From the NCBI GenBank assembly GCA_021651055.1, contig JAJHOH010000001.1, positions 2,046,001 through 2,110,000 of the forward strand: a DNA stretch of 64,000 nt, in the 5' to 3' direction. The DNA is from Candidatus Manganitrophus morganii (lineage in GTDB: Bacteria > Nitrospirota > Nitrospiria > SBBL01 > Manganitrophaceae). Positions 34,001 to 42,194 of this stretch are shown here, one piece after another. The notes under the pieces are model-generated. The model was not told the DNA's origin and made no database searches. It saw only the letters and a list, made by a program, of their open reading frames with translations. Positions within the stretch are counted from its first letter, which is position 1. Every line of letters begins with the position of its first letter. The position numbers and the translations under genes were made by a program.

Positions 34001-34233
34001 CGCCGCCGGGCGCGCCGATTTCCACTTCGGTGATTATTCTCTCGGGAACCGTCACCGATGCCGCTCCGCTTCGCTCCGTCGCCCTCAACGGAAATCCCGT
34101 TCCGGTGAAAGGAGGCGCGTTTAAATTTCCGGTCGTTCTCTCTCCCGGCGCGAACACCCTGGTTCTCTCCGCGACCGATACCGCCGGGAATACCGGAACC
34201 GTCCGCTGGGAGGTCACCCTCTCCGAGCCCTGA
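31090..34233 (+). CDS. Large secreted/surface protein with tandem bacterial Ig-like domains
   Basis: The 1047-residue protein has an N-terminal hydrophobic segment (about residues 28-46, ISLLFPVLLFWLLF) consistent with export, then a chain of beta-sandwich repeats of about 85-90 residues. From about residue 520 onward at least six share the pattern DTxPPxLxxxxPxxG...LxGxVxDxxxxVxxLxxNGxxxPL...FxxxxPLxEGxNxLxxxATDxAGN. This resembles glucodextranase-B/bacterial Ig-like domains of surface and adhesion proteins. No cell-wall anchor or secretion-system tail is evident at the C-terminus, which ends in a last repeat (SEP). Function unknown; a structural or adhesive role is likely. Confidence 0.88.
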   Translation: MTEAESPDTRERGFPASKRRFLIASFPAPISLLFPVLLFWLLFRPAPSEGAGTFTAFEKTFSREEGEPILVESEFTVIDPEASYLLRISSNGLKDAPNEKVGASEILLNGVQIVGSSRFSQRETSFKKPVTLKEKNILQVKLKGKPGGEMTLRIEGTDRITPQLSIIAPKPRLLINDPRPTFILKYEDATAGVDRKSLRAVLNGKDIASLFELGETEGTYTPDRLPDDAYTFVASIGDFAENRAEARVTFHLDATPPETRLLPSDPPGGAGWYPASRLEASDPDGGSGLTELRYRIDSHPEVVIRPDADLLFSERRTLSAPLQADGKFNLFYYAVDRAGNQEAVQQRTLQIDGSPPQIKAHLSPPPNEFGWHRTDVTVGFEAADPLSGLASTTPPMRITTEGENQAAQGTAVDRAGNETKIAASIWIDKTPPTLSLDSVPEGAALAVKAVPLTFSFSDSLSQVRPDRLTVVLNRVDLSAVFRPQEGLATKTFAMADRKYLLIASIEDRAGNKTELTRQFTIDTTPPELTVAAAEGDRPIKATAARLAGKVIDATTSVRSLRVNEIEISLLTGGEFMVPFPLLNEGVNPLKIEAADEAGNVAIKEINLVRDTVGPEFSEMVPPPGSFSRQPTVTLSGRVRDFATGVVSLQINGAAIPLAPEKGGRFSVEVPLPTEGENPIEITAVDEAGHQTVYPLFSVVRDTAPPVIEVIQPLPGSSVPTTPATVTGQIVDAGPITTFSLNGRPIPLQENRFSTEIPLQDGENTLRFSATDAAGNKVEAQRTILLDPTAPELKITSPRPGQRIAAKTVDLVGRVVDPTSSISWVMINGTRIVPSETGDFATPFPLNMEGENRFDFIATDRAGNHASASLTVIRDTVPPDLQLVQPAEGRYTDEPTLPLTGTASDRGGSAVSLTVDHVSVPLKEGRFKTVVGLKEGENALQVTATDAAGNAKTLSRKVILDTRPPKITIDAPPPGAPISTSVIILSGTVTDAAPLRSVALNGNPVPVKGGAFKFPVVLSPGANTLVLSATDTAGNTGTVRWEVTLSEP

Positions 34234-34279
34234 TCTCAACATCCCGAATACCGGCGCCGCGAAATATCTCTTGTCGCCC

Positions 34280-34307
34280 TAGACAAATCTCGATCATCGG
34301 TTATACT
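34280..34307 (+). promoter_or_regulatory. Promoter of the first bactofilin gene
   Basis: TAGACA (34280-34285), 16-nt spacer, TATACT (34302-34307), about 40 nt ahead of the start codon. Confidence 0.55.
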
Positions 34308-34348
34308 TTCCGAAGTACGGTTCATCATCAGCGCAGGAGGGGATCGAT

Positions 34349-34780
34349 ATGGGATCGGTGTTCGGAAATGGAAAAGAAGAGAACGGCAAGCGAGGGGTTG
34401 AAGATATCATCATCTATATGGGGAAGAACGTCGAGATCAAGGGGAACGTCAACTTTGAAGGATCGGGACGAATCGACGGAAAAGTTGAAGGGAAAATTAC
34501 GGTAAAGGGAAGCATCATTTTTGGAGAAGGGGCTGTGATCACCTCCGATGTCGAGGGAGACACCGTGGTGGTCGGGGGAAAGGTGACCGGGAAGATTGTC
34601 GCCCATCAGAAGATCCAGCTGCTCCGGACCTCCGTCTTCACCGGAGATCTGATGACGCCGTCGCTCCTCATCGAAGACGGCGCCCAATTCAATGGAAGCT
34701 GTAAGATGACCAGCAACCATCGCTCCCAAGAGATGTATGAAGCGGAGCTGATGAAAACGGAGGAGATGGCCGTTCGCTAA
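34349..34780 (+). CDS. Bactofilin family protein
   Basis: The 143-residue protein has the central bactofilin beta-helix (about residues 20-120) with repeated hydrophobic/Gly pattern: VEIKGNVNFEGSGRIDGKVEGKI, ITSDVEGDTVVVGGKVTGKIVA, LMTPSLLIEDGAQFNGSCKM (each in sections). Bactofilins polymerise into membrane-linked filaments that place cell-wall enzymes, stalks or chromosome-segregation proteins. GGAGGGG precedes the ATG. A second bactofilin gene is 1.2 kb away on the other strand, next to parAB, matching the known bactofilin-ParAB link in some bacteria. Confidence 0.93.
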   Translation: MGSVFGNGKEENGKRGVEDIIIYMGKNVEIKGNVNFEGSGRIDGKVEGKITVKGSIIFGEGAVITSDVEGDTVVVGGKVTGKIVAHQKIQLLRTSVFTGDLMTPSLLIEDGAQFNGSCKMTSNHRSQEMYEAELMKTEEMAVR

Positions 34781-34795
34781 TCATCACTGAATGCA

Positions 34796-34838
34796 CTGCG
34801 GCCCTGCTCATCAGAAAGTGAGCAGGGCCGCAATGGTT
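34796..34838 (+). terminator. Strong terminator after the bactofilin gene
   Basis: TGCGGCCCTGCTCA and TGAGCAGGGCCGCA form a perfect 14-bp stem with an 8-nt loop, followed by a TGGTTTTAT tail. Confidence 0.8.
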
Positions 34839-34899
34839 TTATCTTCCTCTTTTTATCTCGCCGCCGAGATCGATGATGCGACCCGACGCGAGCGGAGCA

Positions 34900-36003
34900 T
34901 CACGATTCCGGCCCGGCCTCCAGGATCATCCCGCCGCCGATCACTTCCTCCCCCCGATAGAAGACGACCGATTGCCCCGGGGTGACCCCGCGCTGCGGCG
35001 CATCGAACCGAATCCGGACCCGGCCCTCTGAAAACGGAACCAGCGTCGCCTCCCCGGCCGGAGACCGATAGCGGATCTTCGCCTGAACCCGAAGGGGGAC
35101 TTCCGGACAACCCTCTCCTCCCCAGACAAGACGATCGGCCAGCACCTCTTTCTTCAAAAGCGACTCCTCCGACCCGACCACCACTTCGCGCCGCGCCGGA
35201 TTGAGCTGCGTGACATAAATCCGCTCCCCCGCTGCGACGCCGAGACCCCGGCGCTGGCCGATCGTGTAGAAGGCGACGCCGGCATGTTCTCCGACCACCT
35301 CCCCCGACTCGGTGACGATCTTTCCGGGGGCCTGCGATTCGGGACGATATTCCGAGAGAAACGCCCGATAGTCTTTTTGCGTGACGAAACAGACTTCCTG
35401 GCTCTCCAAGACCTCTTCATACGGAAGGCCCAGCGCCGCTGCCTTCTTGCAGACCGCTTCCTTGTGCATTTCTCCCAGGGGGAAAAGGGTTGCAGCAAGT
35501 TGTTCCTGATTGAGACGATAGAGGAAGTAGCTCTGATCCTTCTGAAGATCGGCCCCCTTCAGCAGGGAATAGCGGCCCCGTTCGGGTCGATGCCGGATCC
35601 GGGCATAATGGCCGGTGGCAAGAAGGTCGGCCCCCAGGTCGCGCGCCACCGTGAGAAGACGGCCGAACTTCATCCGTTCGTTACAGCGGACACACGGGTT
35701 CGGCGTCTGGCCGACGAGATAGGCGTCGCAGAAATCGTCGATGATTTCAGAGCGGAATTCTTCCTGGATGTCGAGGACATGATGCGGGATCGAGAGAAGC
35801 TTCGCCACATGGCGGGCCAGCCCGACTTTGCAACAGGAGCGGTCCTGCCAGCGCTTTTCGTCTTCCCCCTCATCCTTCCAGAGGGTCAGGGTAACGCCGA
35901 TGACCTCATACCCGGCCTCTTTCAGCAGGGCGGCGGTGACGGCGGAATCGATCCCGCCGCTCATCCCGACCACCACCCGTCTTCCCTTTGGCGTGCCGTT
36001 CAA
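34900..36003 (-). CDS. mnmA: tRNA-specific 2-thiouridylase
   Basis: MnmA puts sulfur on U34 of Lys, Glu and Gln tRNAs. The 367-residue sequence has the PP-loop VVVGMSGGIDSAVTAALL, the first catalytic Cys in NPCVRCNE, the second in SQEVCFV, the HYARI and KDQSYFLYRL motifs and the C-terminal beta domain with QRRGLGV and PGQSVVFY. The start is TTG at 36003, two nt after the stop of the upstream bactofilin gene and preceded by GGGAG and AGG, so the two are coupled. It belongs with mnmG and mnmE, encoded nearby, which modify the same wobble uridine. Confidence 0.96.
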   Translation of the reverse strand: MNGTPKGRRVVVGMSGGIDSAVTAALLKEAGYEVIGVTLTLWKDEGEDEKRWQDRSCCKVGLARHVAKLLSIPHHVLDIQEEFRSEIIDDFCDAYLVGQTPNPCVRCNERMKFGRLLTVARDLGADLLATGHYARIRHRPERGRYSLLKGADLQKDQSYFLYRLNQEQLAATLFPLGEMHKEAVCKKAAALGLPYEEVLESQEVCFVTQKDYRAFLSEYRPESQAPGKIVTESGEVVGEHAGVAFYTIGQRRGLGVAAGERIYVTQLNPARREVVVGSEESLLKKEVLADRLVWGGEGCPEVPLRVQAKIRYRSPAGEATLVPFSEGRVRIRFDAPQRGVTPGQSVVFYRGEEVIGGGMILEAGPES

Positions 36004-36004
36004 C

Positions 36005-36424
36005 CTAACTCCCGTTCGAATCGTGGCCGACCGCCTGCAGCGGCCGGATCTCAGCCGGTGCGGCCTCTTCCTGCCCCATCTGGCACTTGCCGTTGAAGCT
36101 GACCCCCTCTTCGATGATCAGATTGGGGGTGTTCACGGAGCCGGTCATCACCGCCTTGGAGAGGAGGTGGATCCGGTCCGAGGCCCGGATATTTCCGGAA
36201 ATTTTTCCGCCGCAGATCACCGTGCCGGCGGAGATCTCCGCATTGATCACCGCCGTCTCGCCGACGACCAGCTTGCCTTGGGTGACGATTTCCCCCTCGA
36301 CCTTGCCGTCGATCCGGACGGTGCCGCTATAGGTGATGATTCCCTTAAATTCAGTCCCCTTTCCCAGGAACGCAATGATCTCATCCGACTGAGCTCCCTT
36401 TTCCTTTTCATCCCTTCGCAACAT
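36005..36424 (-). CDS. Bactofilin family protein, second copy
   Basis: The 139-residue protein has the bactofilin core GTEFKGIITYSGTVRIDGKVEG, VGETAVINAEISAGTVICGG and NTPNLIIEEGVSFNGKCQMG (each part of a beta-helix turn). N- and C-terminal tails are short and polar, as in other family members. It sits downstream of parB and directly ahead of mnmA on the minus strand. Bactofilins can hold ParAB at a cell pole, so the location next to parAB is suggestive. It is clearly related to but diverged from the plus-strand copy at 34349. Confidence 0.93.
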   Translation of the reverse strand: MLRRDEKEKGAQSDEIIAFLGKGTEFKGIITYSGTVRIDGKVEGEIVTQGKLVVGETAVINAEISAGTVICGGKISGNIRASDRIHLLSKAVMTGSVNTPNLIIEEGVSFNGKCQMGQEEAAPAEIRPLQAVGHDSNGS

Positions 36425-36484
36425 GATCCCCCCTACATGGCCTGGAGGAGATCACGTTTCGGGATCTCCTCACGGTTATTCATC

Positions 36485-37345
36485 TTAATTCGTGCCGGTC
36501 AGCTTCTCGAGAATCCGGTCGAGATCTTCAAAGGAGTAATACTCGATCCGGATCTCTCCCCCTTTTCCCTGCTGCACCAGACGAACCTTTGTCCCCAGCG
36601 CGAGACGGAGACGGCTTTCCAATTCCGCCGCTTCCGGCGCGGCGCTCCGCGGGGCCTTCGACGGCTCCGGGCGCGCCTCTCGTTTCATCTTTTGAACCAG
36701 CGCTTCGACCTGACGGACCGACCAGCCCTTCGCCTTGATCTCCCCGGCGATGCGAAGCTGGTCTTCTTTCCGCTCCAAAGAGAGAAGCGCCTTGGCATGT
36801 CCCATCGTCAAGACGCCGTCGGCAATCGATCCCCACAACGACTCCGGGAGAAGGAGTAAGCGGAGGAAATTCGCCACGCTCGACCGGTCGATCCCCATCC
36901 GGGCGGCGATCGCCTCCTGCGTCAGGGAGAATTCGGAGATCAGCCTTTGATAGGCTTGCGCCTTCTCGATCGGGTTGAGATCTTCCCGCTGGACATTCTC
37001 GAGGAGCGCCCATTCCATCAGCTCCTGATCCTGGACCGGCTTCACGATCGCCGGGATGGCCGCCAAGCCGGCGAGTTGCGCCGCGCGCCATCGGCGCTCC
37101 CCCGCGATCAGCTCGAACCGCCCGTTTTCCTCCTTCCGGACGGTGATCGGCTGAATCAGCCCGTGGCTCTTGAGCGAGGCGGCGAGCGAGGCGAGCGCTT
37201 CCGGATCGAAATACTGCCTCGGCTGATATCGGTTCGGGATGATCTTCCCGATCTCGATCTCCCGAATATCTCCCTTCGGCGGCTCCGCCGGCGGGACCAG
37301 GGCGGTCAGTCCGAGACCTTTTCCTAACGCCTTACGCTGCTGCAT
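36485..37345 (-). CDS. parB: Chromosome partitioning protein ParB
   Basis: The 286-residue protein has the ParB N-terminal CTPase region (IREIEIGKIIPNRYQPRQYF, then SLKSHGLIQPITVRK and LIAGERRWRAAQLAG), the middle helix-turn-helix domain (LTQEAIAARMGIDRSSVANFLRLL, GHAKALLSL) and a C-terminal dimerisation segment ending LEKLTGTN. It binds parS sites and loads as a sliding clamp for origin segregation. The ATG at 37345 overlaps the parA stop by 14 nt and follows AAGGAGG; a longer upstream start would run far into parA. Confidence 0.95.
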   Translation of the reverse strand: MQQRKALGKGLGLTALVPPAEPPKGDIREIEIGKIIPNRYQPRQYFDPEALASLAASLKSHGLIQPITVRKEENGRFELIAGERRWRAAQLAGLAAIPAIVKPVQDQELMEWALLENVQREDLNPIEKAQAYQRLISEFSLTQEAIAARMGIDRSSVANFLRLLLLPESLWGSIADGVLTMGHAKALLSLERKEDQLRIAGEIKAKGWSVRQVEALVQKMKREARPEPSKAPRSAAPEAAELESRLRLALGTKVRLVQQGKGGEIRIEYYSFEDLDRILEKLTGTN

Positions 37346-38099
37346 GCTCCAAGACCTCCTTGGCCAGGGCGAGGTAGGCCTGCGCCCCCTTCGAGACCGC
37401 ATCGTAAAAAACCGCCGGCTTGCCGTGGCTCGGCGCCTCGGCGAGGGTGATGTTGCGCGGGATGGTGCTCTGGAACACCCGGTCTCCGAAATGCGATCGG
37501 ATCTCCGCCTGAACCTGGTTGTTGAGATTATTCCGGCCGTCGAACATCGTCAACAAAACCCCTTCCACTTGGAGTGACGGGTTGAGCGATCGGCGGACCA
37601 GCTCGAAGGTGTTCATCAGCTGCGCTAATCCCTCCATTGCGTAATATTCGCACTGCATCGGGATGAGGAGAGAGTCGGCGGCGGTGAGTGCGTTGAGCGT
37701 CAGCAGTCCGAGCGACGGGGGACAGTCGATCAAGACATAGTCATAGAGTTCGATGGATCCTTTCAACCGATCTTTCAGGACCTGCTCCCGGCCGTCCATG
37801 CCGACGAGTTCGATCTCGGCGCCGACCAGATCGATATGCGCCGGAACGACACTCAACCAAGGAACTTGTAGCGGAACGACCAACTCCGAGAGCCCCTTCC
37901 GTCCGATCAGAAGATCGTATACGCTTCCGGAGAGTCCCTCCCGGGAGATCCCGATGCCGCTGGTGGCGTTTCCCTGGGGATCGAGGTCGATCAGCAACAC
38001 CTTCTTTTCGGCGACCGCGAGTGAGGCGGCAAGATTGATCGACGTGGTCGTCTTTCCGACCCCCCCCTTCTGATTGGCGATTGCGATGACTTTTCCCAT
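37332..38099 (-). CDS. parA: Chromosome partitioning ATPase ParA (Soj)
   Basis: The 255-residue ATPase starts MGKVIAIANQKGGVGKTTTS, the deviant Walker A motif, and has Walker A' LLIDLDPQGNATSG, IDCPPSLG and a C-terminal region TIPRNITLAEAPSHGKP. Size and N-terminus are those of chromosomal Soj/ParA rather than plasmid ParA with an extra helix-turn-helix. It moves ParB-bound origins. An ATG is available at 38099 directly after a TTG; the ATG is used. The genes parA, rsmG and mnmG follow the conserved order found next to many bacterial origins. Confidence 0.96.
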   Translation of the reverse strand: MGKVIAIANQKGGVGKTTTSINLAASLAVAEKKVLLIDLDPQGNATSGIGISREGLSGSVYDLLIGRKGLSELVVPLQVPWLSVVPAHIDLVGAEIELVGMDGREQVLKDRLKGSIELYDYVLIDCPPSLGLLTLNALTAADSLLIPMQCEYYAMEGLAQLMNTFELVRRSLNPSLQVEGVLLTMFDGRNNLNNQVQAEIRSHFGDRVFQSTIPRNITLAEAPSHGKPAVFYDAVSKGAQAYLALAKEVLEHAAA

Positions 38100-38179
38100 C
38101 AATTCATGACCTAGCGCTTGCTGAAATGCGTTATCCTAGCATATTCCGTTTTGGAAAAAAAGCATTAGTCGATAAACCA

Positions 38180-38833
38180 TCAGACCACTTTGAGGAGAAC
38201 CAGCGACCGGGGTTCGTCCGTGAAGGGGAGGGCAACCGGGTGGATCCCCTCCAAAACCAGCCGCCGATTTCCCTTCAACCCTTTCTCCCACCGCGACGCA
38301 TCGGGCGGTCCCTGGAAGAAAAGGATTCTTCCTTCACGCCGGACCAATCCGACCCCGTTTTGGAGGATGACGGCGGGAGAAACCGCGCGCGTCAGCAGGA
38401 GATCGTACCGCTCCTCCCACATCGGCCCGCGCAGATGCTCCAGACGATCCTGAAGGACGGAAACCCCTTCCAATCGGAGCAGGCCGATGAAATGGTGGAG
38501 GAAGGCGGCCTTCTTTCCGGTCGCTTCCAGGAGGGTCATCTCCAGCTCGGGGCGCGCAATCTTCAGGACCAGGCCCGGAAAACCGGCGCCGGTCCCCACA
38601 TCGATCCAGCGCTCCCCCTTCCTCGGCTGCAGCAGGGTCAGCGGGGTGAGCGAATCCAAAAAGTGTTTGATGAGGATCTCCCGGTCGCTTCGAAGGCCGG
38701 TGAGATTGATCGAACGGTTCCAGCGGATCAGCTCAGAGAGGTAAAGGAGGAGACGGTCGACCTGTTCCGACGAAAGTACGATTCCAAGCTCTCCGGCGCC
38801 GCGGGCGAGAAGGTTTCTCTGTTCTTCATTCAG
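38180..38833 (-). CDS. rsmG: 16S rRNA G527 N7-methyltransferase, CTG start
   Basis: RsmG methylates G527 of 16S rRNA. The SAM motif [18 protein letters not shown] and [12 protein letters not shown] are clear. From the first ATG/GTG/TTG in frame (TTG 38659) the protein would lose its N-terminal 58 residues. Reading further upstream gives a complete family N-terminus ([15 protein letters not shown]..., [23 protein letters not shown]), 217 residues in all, beginning at CTG 38833. That CTG overlaps the mnmG stop as CTGA, the same geometry as common ATGA or GTGA overlaps. No standard start exists in that stretch, so a CTG start is the simplest reading; a sequence error is the alternative. Confidence 0.88.
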   Translation of the reverse strand: MNEEQRNLLARGAGELGIVLSSEQVDRLLLYLSELIRWNRSINLTGLRSDREILIKHFLDSLTPLTLLQPRKGERWIDVGTGAGFPGLVLKIARPELEMTLLEATGKKAAFLHHFIGLLRLEGVSVLQDRLEHLRGPMWEERYDLLLTRAVSPAVILQNGVGLVRREGRILFFQGPPDASRWEKGLKGNRRLVLEGIHPVALPFTDEPRSLVLLKVV

Positions 38834-40761
38834 TGTCCGCTCTCCATCACATTCGGGGCAATCGATTCGTCCCCATCGTGCCGATCGGAGAGCTCTTTTC
38901 GCCTTCGACGTTCGAGCGCCAGCATCAGAATCGAGATTGCCGCCGGCGTGACGCCGGAGATTCGAGAGGCTTGGCCGAGAGAGCGGGGCTGGATCTTTTT
39001 CAACTTCTCAAGGACTTCTCTTGAGAGGCCGCTGACCGCATCATAACTAAATGTCTCCGGGATTCGCTTTCCCTCCATCTGCTTGAAGCGGGCGACGTGG
39101 GCAAGTTCGCGTTGAATATACCCGTCATATTTGATCTGGATCTCGATCTCGTCTGCGATCGAAGGATCGGTTTGATTCTCCAGGTTGAACCAGGAGACGA
39201 GGCTGTTGTAGTCGATCTCCGGCCGCTTCATCAGTTGCGCGAGGCTCATTGAAGGAAGAATCCCCTGAATGCCGGCATTCGCCAAGATCTCGGCGGAACG
39301 GGGGATCGTCCGGATCGATGTCGATTCAAGCCAGGCCCTTTCCCGTCCGATTCGCTCCCGCTTCGAAAGGTAGGCATGATATTGCCGCTCGGGAAGAAGG
39401 CCAATCTGATAACCTTTTTCCATTAAGCGTAAATCTGCATTATCGTGCCGAAGCAAAAGGCGATACTCTGCACGAGAGGTGAACATCCGGTATGGTTCCT
39501 CGGTCCCCAGAGTGGCTAAATCATCAATTAAAACACCGATATATGCATCGGATCGGTCGAGGATCAGCGGGGGCTGATCCCGCAGTTTTAGAACGGCATT
39601 GATCCCCGCCATGATTCCTTGTGCAGCTGCTTCTTCATATCCGGAGGTCCCGTTGATCTGCCCGGCATGGTAGAGTCCGGCGACAGGCTTCGTCTCCAAA
39701 GTTGGATGAAGTTGAATCGGCGGAACATAATCATACTCGATCGCATAACCGGGTCGGAGCATTTTTACGTTCTCAAGACCGGGAATGGTTCTAATAAATT
39801 CCAGTTGAACCTCTTCCGGGAGGCTGGTTGAAACTCCGTTAGGGTAGATGACATTTGTCTTTCTCCCTTCCGGCTCCAGAAATACTTGGTGGCGCGGATG
39901 GTCGGAGAACTTCACGATCTTATCTTCGATGGAGGGACAGTAACGCGGCCCGATCCCGGTAATCACCCCGGAGTAAAGAGGCGATTCGGTCAGGTGGGCC
40001 CGGATCACATCGTGCGTCTTCTCACCGGTATAGGTGAGATGGCAGGGAAGCTGGTCGACCTCCAGCCGGTCGGTGACATATGAAAACGGAAGGGGGGGCT
40101 GATCTCCATATTGCGGCTGAAGCTGAGTATAATCAATGGTGTTTCCGTCGAGCCTGGGAGGGGTTCCGGTCTTCAGCCTTCCTAAGGTGAAGCCGAGATT
40201 AATCAGGCTCTGCGAGGCTTTTTCGGCCGGTGCTTCACCGATCCGTCCCGCTGAAAATCGACGCAGGCCGATGTGGATCAATCCTCGAAGAAAGGTCCCT
40301 GTCGTTAAAATAACCGCACCGCTATGAAATCGAGTCCCGTCTTGAAGCGCAACCCCCACCGCACGGCCGTTTTCTACCAGAACCTCGTCGACCATCCCTT
40401 CAATCACCGTCAGATGGGACTGTTTGAGGAGAACATCGGTCATCACGGATCGGTAGACGTCCCGATCTGCTTGCGCCCGGAGGGCACGGACTGCAGGCCC
40501 CTTCCGCATATTGAGCATTCTAAATTGAATGCCGGCCTGATCGATCACCCGGCCCATCTCTCCCCCCAAAGCATCAATCTCACGAACCAAGTGACCTTTT
40601 GCAATACCGCCAATCGCGGGATTACACGACATTTGTCCGATATTGTCGAGCTTCAGCGTAAAGAGAACGGTCTTTGCCCCCATTCGAGCAGCAGCAAGCG
40701 CCGCTTCGCAGCCGGCATGGCCTGCGCCGACAACAATCACATCACACGCCGCTTTGTTCAT
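38830..40761 (-). CDS. mnmG: tRNA uridine-5-carboxymethylaminomethyl modification enzyme MnmG
   Basis: MnmG (GidA) with MnmE adds the cmnm5 group to wobble U34. The 643-residue protein has the FAD-binding [21 protein letters not shown], the Cys-containing [11 protein letters not shown] region, [13 protein letters not shown], and a C-terminal MnmE-binding helical domain ending [13 protein letters not shown] and a short tail. Length is usual. It lies between mnmE (upstream) and rsmG (downstream), a very common gene order near oriC, and its stop overlaps the rsmG start. Confidence 0.97.
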   Translation of the reverse strand: MNKAACDVIVVGAGHAGCEAALAAARMGAKTVLFTLKLDNIGQMSCNPAIGGIAKGHLVREIDALGGEMGRVIDQAGIQFRMLNMRKGPAVRALRAQADRDVYRSVMTDVLLKQSHLTVIEGMVDEVLVENGRAVGVALQDGTRFHSGAVILTTGTFLRGLIHIGLRRFSAGRIGEAPAEKASQSLINLGFTLGRLKTGTPPRLDGNTIDYTQLQPQYGDQPPLPFSYVTDRLEVDQLPCHLTYTGEKTHDVIRAHLTESPLYSGVITGIGPRYCPSIEDKIVKFSDHPRHQVFLEPEGRKTNVIYPNGVSTSLPEEVQLEFIRTIPGLENVKMLRPGYAIEYDYVPPIQLHPTLETKPVAGLYHAGQINGTSGYEEAAAQGIMAGINAVLKLRDQPPLILDRSDAYIGVLIDDLATLGTEEPYRMFTSRAEYRLLLRHDNADLRLMEKGYQIGLLPERQYHAYLSKRERIGRERAWLESTSIRTIPRSAEILANAGIQGILPSMSLAQLMKRPEIDYNSLVSWFNLENQTDPSIADEIEIQIKYDGYIQRELAHVARFKQMEGKRIPETFSYDAVSGLSREVLEKLKKIQPRSLGQASRISGVTPAAISILMLALERRRRKELSDRHDGDESIAPNVMESGH

Positions 40762-40797
40762 CCCCTCTCCGATTCATGTTCCACGTGGAACACTTTT

Positions 40798-42183
40798 TTA
40801 CTTGCCGATACAAAAGTTGTTGAAGATCTGATCGAGAATTTCATCGGTTGTCGTTTCGCCGATAACTTCTCCCAAGGAATCGGCTCCTTCTCTCAGGTCG
40901 GCAGCGAGAAATTCCCATGAAGCGTTCTCTTCGACCGCTTTTATGGCCCGATGAAGACTTTTGGACGCCGCCTCCAGGGCGGTGCGATGCCGAAGGAGGG
41001 CGACCAGCGGTTGCTCTTTCTCAGGTTGTTTCCGAAGAAGCTGCTTGATCTCTCTTTTTAAATCGCCGAGCCCGGAACCCGTCACCGTCGAAAACGGGAG
41101 GATCACCTCCTGTGGATGCTCCGTTCTTATCCGAGAGTGATCGAGACGCGCAGGTAAGTCGGATTTGTTCAGGAGAATGATTTTTCGCTTCCCTTTCAGA
41201 CGTCGCGCTAAGACATCGTCTTCTATTTGGAGCGGTTCGCTCGAATCGAGCATCCAGAGAATTAGATCGGCCTTCTCCACCGCTTCTTCTCCGCGACGCA
41301 CCCCCTCTGCTTCGATCGGATCCTCTGTCGCTCGGTAGCCGGCGGTATCAGTGATTCGAAGGGGAAGGCCTTCGATGTGAACGGTCTCCTGAAGAATATC
41401 CCTTGTCGTGCCGGGGAGAGGGGTCACAATCGCCCGATCTTCCTCCAGGAGAAGATTCATCAGGCTCGATTTTCCGACGTTGGGCCGCCCAATGATGACG
41501 GCGGTCAATCCCTCCCTGATTTTCCGGCCCTCTGTATACCCTGCCAAGAGGCGCTCCACCTCTTCTGAAACAGACCCGATCTGCTTGCTCATCTCCGAAT
41601 CGGTCCAGAAGCGGATTCCCTCTTCCGAAAAATCAATCGAAGCCTCGATATGAGCGAGAATCTGGAGCAAATGTTCTCGTAAGAGCTCAACTTGACGGGA
41701 TAAACTCCCCTTTAACTGGTTGAGCGCCCATCCATGATGGTCCCAATTCTCCGCAGTGATCACCTCCATCACCGCTTCCGCTTGGACAAGGTCAATTCTT
41801 CCTAATAAGAATGCCCTGCGTGTAAATTCTCCAGGGGCGGCCAGCCTTGCACCCTGCATCACAAGAAGGGAGAGTATTTTTTCAAGGATGAGCGGACTGC
41901 CGTGGGTCTGGATTTCGACAACATCTTCGCCGGTATAGGTCCGCGGCGCTTTCATGACCAAGAAGAGAGCTTCGTCGACAATTTCCAGACTGTTTGGATC
42001 GATGACGTGACCGTAGTGCGCGGTGTGGCTTTGAACTTTCGCGAGCTCGCCGGAACCCTTGAAAAGAGACTGGACGACTTGGAATGCTTTGGTGCCGCTC
42101 ACCCGCACGACACCAATGCCCGCCAATCCGATCGCGGTAGAAATAGCGCAGATGGTATCGTCCTGCCCCGCTTGCCGTCGCAT
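40798..42183 (-). CDS. mnmE: tRNA modification GTPase MnmE
   Basis: The 461-residue GTPase has the N-terminal folate-binding domain (TICAISTAIGLAGIGVVRVSG, the RTYTGEDVVEIQTHG stretch), a central G domain with G1 GRPNVGKSSL, G3 DTAGYR, G4 NKSD, and the C-terminal FCIGK with its conserved Cys. It partners MnmG in making cmnm5U34. It starts 11 nt after yidC in the order rpmH-rnpA-yidD-yidC-mnmE-mnmG-rsmG-parAB. The G domain is potassium-dependent in known members. Confidence 0.97.
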   Translation of the reverse strand: MRRQAGQDDTICAISTAIGLAGIGVVRVSGTKAFQVVQSLFKGSGELAKVQSHTAHYGHVIDPNSLEIVDEALFLVMKAPRTYTGEDVVEIQTHGSPLILEKILSLLVMQGARLAAPGEFTRRAFLLGRIDLVQAEAVMEVITAENWDHHGWALNQLKGSLSRQVELLREHLLQILAHIEASIDFSEEGIRFWTDSEMSKQIGSVSEEVERLLAGYTEGRKIREGLTAVIIGRPNVGKSSLMNLLLEEDRAIVTPLPGTTRDILQETVHIEGLPLRITDTAGYRATEDPIEAEGVRRGEEAVEKADLILWMLDSSEPLQIEDDVLARRLKGKRKIILLNKSDLPARLDHSRIRTEHPQEVILPFSTVTGSGLGDLKREIKQLLRKQPEKEQPLVALLRHRTALEAASKSLHRAIKAVEENASWEFLAADLREGADSLGEVIGETTTDEILDQIFNNFCIGK

Positions 42184-42194
42184 TCGTCTTCCTG

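Noticed and set aside
38659-38833. Frameshift in rsmG
   Set aside because: The N-terminal family sequence is continuous in one frame right up to the mnmG stop, so only the start codon is unusual; a frameshift is not needed.
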